Shown in pieces: positions 1-7,452 of a DNA stretch of 13,020 nt. The position numbers were made by a program, and so were the translations under genes. Under the pieces are notes generated by a model. It made no database searches, was not told where the DNA came from, and was given only the letters and a program-made list of their open reading frames with translations. How positions within the stretch are numbered: position 1 is the first letter of the stretch; every line of letters starts with the position of its first letter. The DNA is taken from contig CALLQM010000230.1 of assembly GCA_938014855.1 (NCBI GenBank), positions 1 to 13,020 of the forward strand, in the 5' to 3' direction. This DNA is from an uncultured Clostridia bacterium (GTDB taxonomy: Bacteria; Bacillota; Clostridia; Oscillospirales; Ruminococcaceae).

Positions 1-158
1 GGAGCTTCTTCTTCTGAAGCGGGGGTTTCCTCAGCCGCGGATTCTGCGGGAGCGGGCGCAGGTTCGGAAGATGGTGCCGGCTCAGACGCATTACAGCCTG
101 CTACCGAAACAGCAAGCATAGCCGTTAGTAATACAGATACCAATTTTCTAAGTTTCAT
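1..158 (-). CDS. Sugar ABC transporter substrate-binding lipoprotein, N-terminal part only
   Basis: The first 52 codons of a gene that continues beyond the left edge. The ATG at 158 follows a strong GGAGG ribosome site (about 163-171). The product begins with a lipoprotein signal: basic MKLRK, a hydrophobic stretch, then the lipobox VAGC with the lipid-modified cysteine at residue 22. A Pro/Ala/Ser/Glu-rich spacer follows, as is common between the lipid anchor and the ligand-binding domain in Firmicute binding proteins. The gene lies 67 bp downstream of the RbsC-type permease on the same strand, so it is very likely the extracellular binding protein of that importer. The ligand-binding domain is outside the window, so the substrate cannot be judged. 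The lipoprotein call is firm; the transporter role comes from context. Confidence 0.82.
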   Translation of the reverse strand, partial: MKLRKLVSVLLTAMLAVSVAGCNASEPAPSSEPAPAPAESAAEETPASEEEA

Positions 159-190
159 GTCTTTTCCTCCTTTTAATTAAGTGATCTTAT

Positions 191-213
191 TTCATGCAGC
201 ACTGCTGCAAGAA
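191..213 (-). other. Intergenic hairpin between permease and binding-protein genes
   Basis: TGCAGC and GCTGCA (195-200 and 204-209) form a perfect 6-bp stem around a 3-nt loop. After one A/A mismatch the stem extends by three more pairs (191-193 with 211-213). It lies in the 67-bp gap between the permease stop and the binding-protein ribosome site. No U-run follows on the minus strand, so it is not an obvious terminator. It might stabilise or process the transcript to raise binding-protein levels. The structure is seen; the function is inference. Confidence 0.3.
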
Positions 214-225
214 TACAAAAGGATG

Positions 226-1223
226 CTATTTTACCGATGCGGCTTTTTTATTGCGATATATATCCAGGAGTACAGCGAGTATGACGACTAAACCTGTAAA
301 GAAAGTCTGATAATGTCCCTGCAATCCCATAGACATAAGTCCATTTTTTAGTACGCTCATTAAAAATGCACCGATCAAAGTTCCGCTCATGGTACCCAAT
401 CCGCCTGACATCGAGGTACCGCCGATGATAACAGCCGCAATGGCATTCATCTCAAGCCCGTTACCGGTACCTGGAATGATGGTGGTGTAGGTTGCAGCAT
501 AGACAATTGCGGAAAGACCGCAAAACAGACCACAGATCGTATACACTAATGTTTTCCATTTGATGACATTTACGCCGGATAGACGAACTGCTTCTTCATT
601 TGACCCGATTGCATAGGTATAACGCCAAACCGCGTATTGTTCAGCAAAAACCATGCAACAAAGAAGAAGATGCCCATGTACACGATTCCTGATGGAAATC
701 CGCTTTTAAAAACGGGGGTTGATGCGGTTTTATAGAATACTGCTTTATATGTACCGTCCGGATCAAATGCGGAAGGGTAGCGCTGAGTCTGTACTTTTGT
801 AACAATCGATCCAAAACCCTGCGTCATCATCATCGTGCCAAGTGTCGCAATAAACGGCGGCAATTTTAAACGTGAGATGAGAGAGCCGTTAATAAAGCCG
901 ACCAATGTGCAAATAACAATTGTCAACAGCAGGCTTAACCAAATGTTCAGACCTGAATTGTAAGCATATCCACAAATCAGCGCAGACATCATCATATTGG
1001 TTCCAATCGAAAGATCGATGCCGCCTGTAATAATGACAAATGTAATGCCAAAAGCCATAAATCCTACATAATATGTGCTGTCCATGATGCTAACCAGTGT
1101 TGAACCGGAAAAAAAGTTTTTGCCGAATATACTAAAAAAGACATATAAAATAACCAATGCGATGGGTGCCAATAATTTTTGAAAATCAATACGTGATGTT
1201 GCTTTTTTTACAGTTTGCTGCAT
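226..1223 (-). pseudogene. RbsC-type sugar ABC permease, broken by a single-base frameshift
   Basis: Membrane permease of a ribose/galactose/xylose-type importer. The ATG at 1223 has a GGAGGG ribosome site at 1230-1236. The first frame gives about 200 residues of normal permease, including the family motif ITGGIDLSIG and the loop LPPFIATLGTMMMTQG, up to NNTRFG. It then goes out of frame and stops at 570. The homologous continuation RYTYAIGSNEEAVRLSGVNV lies in another minus frame and runs to the stop at 226. Restoring one base near 623-626 (reading GGCCGT instead of GGCGTT on the coding strand) joins the halves into about 332 residues, a normal family length. It sits 17 bp downstream of the ATPase and upstream of the lipoprotein. 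A real frameshift would leave no functional permease; a consensus error at a short G/C run is the main alternative. Confidence 0.9.
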
Positions 1224-1240
1224 CTTAATCCCTCCTGCTA

Positions 1241-2434
1241 TTATCGTGTAGTCGCATATTTCATAACCAGTTCTTGATTAGCGGCTTGTATATCCAAAAT
1301 TTTTGTAAGCTTTCCTTCACACATGCATGCAATGCGGTCGCTCATTCTCAAAATTTCCTGCAGCTCCGAAGAAATCATAATAATGGATTTTCCTTCACTG
1401 GCAAGTTGATTCATAAGCTTATAGATTTCGCTTTTCGCTCCAACATCGATGCCACGTGTAGGCTCATCAAAAATGAGTACATCACAGTCCCGAATCAGCC
1501 ACTTTGCTATAATGACTTTTTGCTGGTTACCGCCGGATAAATTACGTATCAGCTGTGTAATAGAAGGGGTTTTGATGTTGATTCGATCTACATATTTTTT
1601 GGATGCTTTTTTAATTTTTACTTTATTGACAACCCCACAATGAGAAAAGTCTTCAAGACAAGTCAGAACAATGTTATCCGAAATGGAAAGCCCTGAAGCT
1701 AAGCCGAACCGTTTGCGGTCTTCTGAAAGATATCCAATGCCTGCTTTGACAGCATCCTGCGGCGTTTTAATTTCTACCGGTACACCGTTTTTTAGAATTT
1801 CACCACTGGTTCTAGGATCCGCTCCAAAAATAAGCCGTGCGGTTTCGGTGCGTCCGGCGCCCATAAGGCCTGCCAGTCCCAATATTTCTCCACGGTGCAG
1901 TTGGAACGAAACATCTTTTACATCTTTTGACCGCAGATTTCGAACTTCCAAAACCACAGGCGCATCAGGCGGTACACAACTTTCGGTTTTCGGTTCCAAA
2001 TAAATTGTGCGTCCGACCATTGCGTTGATGATTTCATCCAGTGTGGTTTCTTTCGTATTTAGAGTTTTAATATATTCGCCGTCACGCATTACGGTAATGC
2101 GATCTGCAATCTCCATAATTTCATCCATACGGTGCGATATGTAAACCATCGTTACGCCTTTTTCTTTTAAGTCGTTCATGGTTTTAAAAAGTTCTGCAAT
2201 TTCAATATCAGTTAGTGCCGCGGTCGGTTCATCAAAAACAATTACGGAGGAATCGTAGGAAATTGCTTTGCTGATTTCAACCATTTGCTGTTTGCCAACC
2301 GTTAATTTTCCAACTTTGTCGGTGGGTTTGATCGTTAGCTTTAAAATATCAAACAGTTCCTGCGTTTTATGATTGATTACAGTATCATTGAGCAGGAATC
2401 CTTTTGATTCCCGGCCAATAAATATATTTTGCGC
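1241..2434 (-). pseudogene. Sugar ABC importer ATPase (RbsA/MglA type), N-terminus missing
   Basis: Double-cassette ATPase that would power the adjacent permease. Recognisable sequence starts at AQNIFIGRES (about 2434) and runs to the stop at 1241, about 397 residues against roughly 500 for the family. First cassette: signature-like LTVGKQQMVE and Walker B VIVFDEPTAALT (near 2212-2237) remain, but Walker A and the first 100 or so residues are gone. Second cassette is complete: the Walker A-like GLMGAGRTE usual for this family (near 1845-1870), LSGGNQQKV (near 1517-1541) and IFDEPTRGID. The frame stays open beyond 2434, but those residues are antisense to the histidine kinase and resemble no ATPase. 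Without the first Walker A and its own start region the gene should be non-functional. The 5' loss is shared with the kinase fragment starting on the other strand. Confidence 0.88.
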
Positions 2435-3277
2435 CGCGCAATTCTTGCGGCTATTATATCCACCGCAATTACAAAACCAATTAAAACACTCGAACATACT
2501 ATGCATCGTGCACAAGAAGGGGATTTTAATGTTCGATCGCATTTAAAGATTAATAACGAAATCGGACATTTAGCAAACACGTTTAATGAAATGCTTGCTA
2601 AAATTAAATTGCTAATGGAAAATATCGTTGCAACAGAGGAACAAAAACGGAAAAGTGAAATTAAAGCACTGCAAGCACAAATCAATCCTCATTTTCTTTA
2701 CAATACGTTGGATACAATCATTTGGATGTCCGCAGGCGGGAAGAATGAAGAAGTGATGGAAACGACATCGGCGTTGGCAAAACTATTTCGTACCAGTATC
2801 AGCAAAGGCGATCATTTGATACCGCTTGCTGTGGAAATAGAAAATATTAAGAGCTATCTTGTTATCCAAAAAATGCGATATAAAGATAAACTTACCTATC
2901 AAATTGCAATACCGCCCGAACTGCGAAACTTAAAAACACCCAAGCTGATTTTACAGCCGATTGTTGAAAATGCCGTTTATCATGGAATCAAGTTAAATCC
3001 AAATGGCGGAGAAATCCGAATTGGAGCCTATTCAGAAGATGATGACTTGATTTTGACGGTAGAGGATGATGGTGTTGGAATGAACAAACAGCAAATAGCG
3101 AATTTGTTTACCTACAAAGAGCATTCCGATCGAGGAATTGGAATCATCAATGTTCATAAACGAATCCAACTTTGCTTTGGTGAGCAGTATGGACTGCATT
3201 ATCAAAGCAATTTGGGTGTAGGTACACGGGTGCAAATTCGTCTGCCTAAAATTGAGGAAGGTGAAACCGATGAGTAG
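2429..3277 (+). pseudogene. LytS/YesM-family sensor histidine kinase, sensor half missing
   Basis: Cytoplasmic half of a membrane histidine kinase. Counting from a possible TTG at 2429: end of a transmembrane helix (about 4-13), HAMP linker (about 13-65, starting ITKPIKTLE), then the His_kinase domain with phospho-acceptor H88 in QINPHFLYN. The ATPase lobe has the N box QPIVENAVYHG (N181), VEDDGVGM (211-218) and RGIGI (235-239). Family members are commonly near 600 residues with two membrane helices around an extracellular sensor domain; only the last 280 or so are here. No ribosome site or good start precedes it, and the bases just upstream belong to the ATPase on the other strand. Homology therefore begins at about 2435-2440. 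It overlaps the next gene by 8 nt. No response regulator gene is present; it may have been lost with the 5' end. Confidence 0.87.
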
Positions 3278-4271
3278 GAACCACTACATAGCAATCTTAA
3301 TAACGCTGGTTGTTTGTTTTGCGGCATTGCTGTTATTTTATCGAATTGAAAAAAATGCGATTAACCATCAAGAAAAAGAAGAGCCGCTTTACCAGATTGA
3401 AGTTGTGCTCAAGGCGAAATCAAATCCACCCGATTTTTGGCGGATTGTCGAGCAGGGTGCTGTGGTTGCGGCTGAAGAATATGGGGCTTTTTGCAATGTG
3501 ACTGGGCCTTTGTTTGAAAATGATACGGAATGTCAAATAAAACTAATGGAGGATGCAATTGCAAAACAACCGGAAGCGATTATTTTAGCGGCTACCGATT
3601 TTAAACGGCTGGTTCCTGTTTGTAAGCGGGCGGTAGAAGAGGGGATTTTGCTTGTTACGGTAGACAGCGACGTGAATTTTGACGGTCAGGCGTGCTTTGT
3701 TGGCACCGACAACTATCAACTTGGAAAAAGCATGGCAGAACAGGTGGACTTGCTGACAAATTCGATGGGGAAAGTCGGAGTAGTGGGACATGTAAAAACG
3801 GTTACGACTGCCATCGACCGACAACGCGGTCTAACCGAGAATTTAACGGATGCAGACCATCGAATCGTTGATGTTGCTTACTGCAATGGTGTCGTGGAAA
3901 AAGCTAGAAAACATGCAATTCGTATGCTTTCCCAAAATCCCAGTTTAACGTGTATGGTGGGGCTGAACGAAACATCTGCGCTTGGAATTGCGAATGCATT
4001 GGAAGAATTGGGTTTGCAGAAAACGGTAAAATTAGTTGCTTGTGATTGTGCAACTATGCAAATTCAAATGATGGAGCGCGGAACAATTCAGGCGTTTGTC
4101 ATTCAAAATCCGTTTAATATGGGGTATGTTAGTGTAAAGCATGCGGTTCAATTGCTCCAAGGTAAAAATGTTCCGGTAAATTACAATACGAAAAGCGTTG
4201 TGGTGACAAAAGACAGCCTTTATAATGCCGAAAATCAAAAGTTACTATTTCCATTTGTCGATGAGCAATGA
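3270..4271 (+). CDS. Membrane-anchored periplasmic sugar-binding protein, probable sensor partner of the kinase
   Basis: 333 residues. The ATG at 3270 is chosen because GAGGAAGGTG (3254-3263) lies just upstream and because it overlaps the kinase stop (ATGAGTAG), suggesting translational coupling. An N-terminal helix (about 7-24) has no lipobox, so the protein should stay anchored by an uncleaved signal anchor. A type I periplasmic-binding fold of the ribose/xylose class follows: PEAIILAATD (101-110), LLVTVDSDV (127-135), VGTDNYQLG (144-152), IDRQRGL (182-188) and LVACDC (255-260). Coupling of such an anchored binding protein to a LytS-type kinase matches the known XylFII-LytS-YesN sugar-sensing arrangement of Clostridium. 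It is probably a ligand sensor rather than a transport subunit. The ligand is unknown. Its stop is only 2 bp from the stop of the convergent DeoR gene. Confidence 0.85.
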   Translation: MSRNHYIAILITLVVCFAALLLFYRIEKNAINHQEKEEPLYQIEVVLKAKSNPPDFWRIVEQGAVVAAEEYGAFCNVTGPLFENDTECQIKLMEDAIAKQPEAIILAATDFKRLVPVCKRAVEEGILLVTVDSDVNFDGQACFVGTDNYQLGKSMAEQVDLLTNSMGKVGVVGHVKTVTTAIDRQRGLTENLTDADHRIVDVAYCNGVVEKARKHAIRMLSQNPSLTCMVGLNETSALGIANALEELGLQKTVKLVACDCATMQIQMMERGTIQAFVIQNPFNMGYVSVKHAVQLLQGKNVPVNYNTKSVVVTKDSLYNAENQKLLFPFVDEQ

Positions 4272-4273
4272 GA

Positions 4274-5020
4274 TTAATACAGAATGGGAATTGTTGCATT
4301 ATGCAAAAATTCATCGCTTGGTTTCATATCCGTAATAATGGCATCTAATTCCGATATGGAGCAGACTTTGCAGAAAAATTCCAATCCAAGCTTGGTGCTG
4401 TCGCAAAGCATCACTTTTTTCTTTGCGTTTTCAAACATCGCTTTTTTAACAGCGGCGCTGTCCTCACTGGCTTCCGTTGAGCCGCATGCTTTGGAAAGTC
4501 CGCAGCATGAAAAGAATAAAATGTCCGCATGAAAATTGTTGATCATTTGTAGAGCATATGGTCCCACAATGGAGGACTTATTTTGAATGATACCGCCGCA
4601 GGAAAAGATTTTTGCCGCGGAGGTTTCGTTTAGAAGCTGTATAGTGGCGGTTCCGTTTGTTACAATGCTTAGGTTTTGAAAACGGTCAAGCTTTTCTGCT
4701 AAAACGGTAACCGTTGAGCTTGAATCCAAAAATAGTGTACAAGAATCAGAAATGTATTTTTGTGCAATATTCGCAATATGTAATTTTTTTTCTCGGTTTT
4801 TAGATGTTCGAACTAGTAAAGGAGTATCTTGGTTTGTTCCTTCCAATAATGCGGCGCCTCCGCGTACGCGCAAAATCATGCCGTCTTCCTCCATTTGGGC
4901 GAGGTCTCGGCGGATGGTAGGTGCGCTGACATAAAGCCTTTTGCTTAAAAAATCTACGGTTGCACTTCGTCTTTGTTTCAAGATATCTAAAATTTGTTGT
5001 TTGCGATCAAATGAAAGCAT
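4274..5020 (-). CDS. DeoR/GlpR-family transcriptional regulator, probable repressor of the fucose genes
   Basis: 248 residues, complete. The start is set at ATG 5020, 8 nt after AGGAGG (5029-5034). A TTG upstream (5044) would place the ribosome site inside the coding region and is rejected. The N-terminal DeoR helix-turn-helix (about 5-57) has the family pattern RKQQILDIL, VSAPTIRRDL and the wing RVRGGA. The C-terminal sugar-phosphate sensing domain (about 75-235) shows LDSSSTV, IVTNGT, CGG, IVGP and CDSTKLG. These regulators usually repress sugar operons and are released by a phosphorylated intermediate, here perhaps L-fuculose-1-phosphate (inference). It is divergent from the fucose operon, with 167 bp between the starts. 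Three tandem GATC boxes between its promoter and its start codon suggest autoregulation. Confidence 0.9.
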   Translation of the reverse strand: MLSFDRKQQILDILKQRRSATVDFLSKRLYVSAPTIRRDLAQMEEDGMILRVRGGAALLEGTNQDTPLLVRTSKNREKKLHIANIAQKYISDSCTLFLDSSSTVTVLAEKLDRFQNLSIVTNGTATIQLLNETSAAKIFSCGGIIQNKSSIVGPYALQMINNFHADILFFSCCGLSKACGSTEASEDSAAVKKAMFENAKKKVMLCDSTKLGLEFFCKVCSISELDAIITDMKPSDEFLHNATIPILY

Positions 5021-5036
5021 GCTCAGTTCCTCCTTT

Positions 5037-5066
5037 TTGATCAAAATTGATCATTTCTGATCTAAA
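5037..5066. promoter_or_regulatory. Candidate DeoR operator: three tandem 10-bp boxes
   Basis: Boxes TTGATCAAAA (5037-5046), TTGATCATTT (5047-5056) and CTGATCTAAA (5057-5066) share a TGATC core repeated exactly every 10 bp, about one helical turn. The block begins at the -10 element of the regulator's promoter and covers its expected transcription start and early leader, so a bound protein would block its own transcription. A possible degenerate copy, AATTGATT on the minus strand (5162-5169), lies in the leader of the fucose operon. The repeats are seen directly; binding by the DeoR protein is inferred. Confidence 0.55.
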
Positions 5067-5094
5067 TTATACTACAAAGCTTTCTTATTATCAA
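5066..5094 (-). promoter_or_regulatory. Sigma-A-type promoter of the DeoR regulator gene
   Basis: On the minus strand a -35 element TTGATA (5094-5089) and a -10 element TATAAT (5071-5066) are separated by 17 bp. This is a 5/6 and 6/6 match to the vegetative consensus at ideal spacing. Transcription would start near 5059, giving a leader of about 40 nt before the ATG at 5020. The start point falls within the tandem operator boxes. Confidence 0.7.
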
Positions 5095-5109
5095 TATATC
5101 TAAAACATA

Positions 5110-5138
5110 TGGAATATAAGAAAGATGTTATGTATAAT
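5110..5138 (+). promoter_or_regulatory. Probable promoter of the fucose operon
   Basis: A perfect -10 TATAAT (5133-5138) lies about 50 bp before the GTG start of the aldolase gene. The best -35 at 17-bp spacing is TGGAAT (5110-5115), only 3/6, so the promoter looks weak or needs help from an activator. It is the only good -10 found on this strand in the 167-bp divergent region. No convincing catabolite-repression (cre) site was seen by eye. Confidence 0.42.
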
Positions 5139-5187
5139 ATGTTTAAGGACAAAAAAGTTTTAATCAATTCGTAATGGAGGAAATGCT

Positions 5188-5871
5188 GTGAACGAGAGGG
5201 AATACAAAGAGCAAATTTGCGATATCTGTCACAAAATGTGGCAGCTTGGCTGGGTTGCGGCAAACGACGGCAACGTTTCGGTACGTCTTGAAGACGGTAC
5301 GATTTTGGCAACGCCCACAGGTATCAGTAAAAGTTTTATTACACCGGAAAAATTAGTAAAACTCAATATGCAGGGGGATCTGCTGGAAGCCAATGACGGC
5401 TATCGCCCGTCATCAGAAATTAAAATGCATCTGCGCTGTTATCAGGAACGCGAAGATGTTCATGGAGTGGTGCATGCGCATCCGCCAACGGCAACCGGTT
5501 AAGCAGTTGCGGGGCTTAGTTTGGATGATTACTCAATGATTGAAACCGTCATTGCGATTGGATCGGTGCCGCTTACCCCTTATGGGACACCGTCCACTAT
5601 GGAAGTTCCGGAAGCGATTACTCCGTATTTAAAAGAACACGATGTCATGCTTTTACAAAACCACGGTGCATTGGCTGTTGGAGCTGGCGTTTTGACCGCT
5701 TATTATCGAATGGAGACTTTGGAATTATTTGCAAAAATCAGTTTGACTGCACATATTTTAGGTGGTCCTAAAGAAATTGAAAAACACCAAATTGATAAGC
5801 TGCTCCAGCTGAGAACTGATTATTACAAGGTAACCGGAAAACATCCCGGATACAAAAAGTATAATCAATAA
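5188..5871 (+). pseudogene. fucA: Class II (FucA/AraD-type) L-fuculose-1-phosphate aldolase with an in-frame TAA
   Basis: Zinc-dependent aldolase splitting L-fuculose-1-phosphate to dihydroxyacetone phosphate and L-lactaldehyde. The GTG start at 5188 has GGAGG at 5176-5180, 7 nt upstream. The frame holds an otherwise complete 227-codon enzyme (E. coli FucA is 215 residues). Codon 105 is TAA (5500-5502), just after HAHPPTATG, where relatives usually have an aromatic residue; homology continues in the same frame with AVAGLSLDD. Catalytic and metal residues are kept: E77 (SEIKMH), H96 and H98 (VHAHPP), H159 (QNHGAL), each four higher than E. coli E73, H92, H94 and H155. The stop separates H159 from the other ligands, so neither half should work alone. 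TAA is one base from TAT/TAC (Tyr), so this is a recent nonsense mutation or a base-call error. First gene of the fucose operon. Confidence 0.88.
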
Positions 5872-5897
5872 CAATGCATCATTTAGGAGGATCAGCT

Positions 5898-7370
5898 ATG
5901 GAAAAAAAGGTATTAGCGTTTGACTATGGTGCCTCCAGCGGAAGAGCAATGATTGGCAGCTTTGATGGCAGCGACATCCATTTAAAAGAAATACATAGGT
6001 TCAGCAATGATCCGGTAAGCATAAACGGGACGTTATATTGGGATGTGCTCCGCCTATTTTATGAACTTAAACAGGGTATCTTAAAAGCAAAAAACAGCGG
6101 GGGATTTGACAGCATCGGCATTGATACGTGGGGAGTTGATTTTGGGCTGATTTCTGCGGAGGGAACTCTGCTTGAAAATCCTATTCACTACCGTGACAAA
6201 CGAACGACCGGTATGCTAGAAGAAGTTTGCAAAGATATTGATGCGAAAGAATTGTATCGAATCAGCGGAAATCAGTTTATGGAAATCAATACGATTTTTC
6301 AGCTATTTTCACTGTTAAAAAATCGCCCCGATGTTTTACAACAAACGGACCGTTTTTTGCTTACGCCGGATTTATTTGGGTATCTGCTTACCGGTAAACA
6401 TTATGCAGAGCGTTCGATTGCATCCACTACTCAGCTTTTAGATCCTTATACCAAGCAGTGGAATTGGCCGCTGATTGATACGCTTCAACTTCCGCGCAGA
6501 ATTTTTGCTCCTTTGGTGGATTCCGGTACCGTAGTGGGGAATCTATCGCAATCCATTTGTGACGAGCTTGGAACCGCTCCGAAACCTGTGGTTGCCATTT
6601 CTTCACATGATACCGCTTGCGCAGTTGCGGCAACACCTACCGATCAGGAAGATTTTATTTTTATTTCCTGCGGGACGTGGTCGCTGTTTGGCACAGAGTT
6701 AAAAGCACCAATTATTGGTGAAAAATCGCAAAAATACAATCTGACTAACGAGGTCGGTTATGGCGGAACCACACGCTTTTTAAAAAATATTATTGGGCTT
6801 TGGTTGATACAGGAAACACGCCGACAATTCCGACGTGAAGGAAAAGATTATAGCTATGCGGATATGGAAAAGCTTGCAAAACAAAGCAAACCGTTTGCTT
6901 GTTTTGTAGATCCGGATGCACCTGAATTTGTCCCGCAGGGTAATATTCCTCAGCGTATCAAAGAATTTTGCAAAAAAACAGGACAATATATACCGCAAAC
7001 GGATGGTGAGATTATTCGGTGCATTTACGAAAGTCTTGCAATGAAATATAAGTATGCCTATGGACAAATCCGCGAATGCACAGGAAAACACTATACGCAC
7101 ATCCATATGATGGGCGGCGGAACAAAAGATAACTTTTTGTGTCAACTGACGGCGGACGCAACCGGATGTGATGTCATTGCAGGTCCAATCGAAGCAACTG
7201 CGCTTGGAAACGCGGCGGTACAGCTGATTGCATTGGGTGAAATCGATGGAATCAAGCAAGCCCGCCAGGTTATTAAACATTCCTTTGCACCGATTGTTTA
7301 TACGGCACAGCCAAATCATGAATGGGATAAAAATTATCAAGCATTTAAAAAAATTATTGTCAGTAAATAA
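5898..7370 (+). CDS. rhaB: FGGY sugar kinase, rhamnulokinase (RhaB) type, probably acting as L-fuculokinase
   Basis: 490 residues, intact. The start is ATG 5898 with AGGAGG at 5885-5890; an upstream ATG (5874) overlaps the ribosome site and is rejected. Actin-like FGGY fold: phosphate loop DYGASSGRA (9-17), sugar-site motif GIDTWGVDFGL (74-84), catalytic D238 in SSHDTA (E. coli RhaB D237), ISCGTWSLFG (256-265), and C-terminal nucleotide motif MMGGGTKDN (404-412) followed by AGPIEATALGN. These motifs are closer to RhaB than to E. coli FucK. All neighbours belong to L-fucose metabolism and no rhamnose isomerase is present, so the likely reaction is ATP-dependent phosphorylation of L-fuculose at C1. 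The gene starts 26 bp after the aldolase stop. The family is certain; the substrate is inferred, and a rhamnulose role is the main alternative. Confidence 0.9.
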   Translation: MEKKVLAFDYGASSGRAMIGSFDGSDIHLKEIHRFSNDPVSINGTLYWDVLRLFYELKQGILKAKNSGGFDSIGIDTWGVDFGLISAEGTLLENPIHYRDKRTTGMLEEVCKDIDAKELYRISGNQFMEINTIFQLFSLLKNRPDVLQQTDRFLLTPDLFGYLLTGKHYAERSIASTTQLLDPYTKQWNWPLIDTLQLPRRIFAPLVDSGTVVGNLSQSICDELGTAPKPVVAISSHDTACAVAATPTDQEDFIFISCGTWSLFGTELKAPIIGEKSQKYNLTNEVGYGGTTRFLKNIIGLWLIQETRRQFRREGKDYSYADMEKLAKQSKPFACFVDPDAPEFVPQGNIPQRIKEFCKKTGQYIPQTDGEIIRCIYESLAMKYKYAYGQIRECTGKHYTHIHMMGGGTKDNFLCQLTADATGCDVIAGPIEATALGNAAVQLIALGEIDGIKQARQVIKHSFAPIVYTAQPNHEWDKNYQAFKKIIVSK

Positions 7371-7452
7371 TGCTTTAAAAAGCAGGGTATTTTAACGAGG
7401 GTATTCTTGCAACATTATAAATGAATAACGAAAATACATAGGAGGTATCTGT

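Noticed and set aside
2435..2542. N-terminal extension of the ATPase reading frame with several Cys and Phe residues
   Set aside because: It is read antisense through the kinase HAMP region and resembles no ABC ATPase. It is a by-product of the junction, not a new domain.
4272..4273. Missing terminator between the convergent binding-protein and DeoR genes
   Set aside because: The stops are only 2 bp apart, so any terminator would have to lie inside a coding region. No clear hairpin with a U-run was seen; transcripts probably overlap.
5500..5523. Recoding, alternative genetic code or a split two-subunit aldolase at the TAA
   Set aside because: Neighbouring genes use TAA as a normal stop, no readthrough or frameshift signal is visible, no ribosome site precedes the second half, and the metal ligands would be divided between the pieces.
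6780..7340. Long minus-strand open frame (186 codons) opposite the kinase
   Set aside because: It is fully antisense to a well-conserved FGGY kinase, has no ribosome site and shows no recognisable domain.
7371..7405. Small hairpin TGCTT-TAAA-AAGCA and two GGGTATT copies between kinase and fucI
   Set aside because: The stem is only 5-6 bp of mostly A/T pairs with no U-run, and two 7-bp copies can arise by chance. Not called as a terminator or operator.
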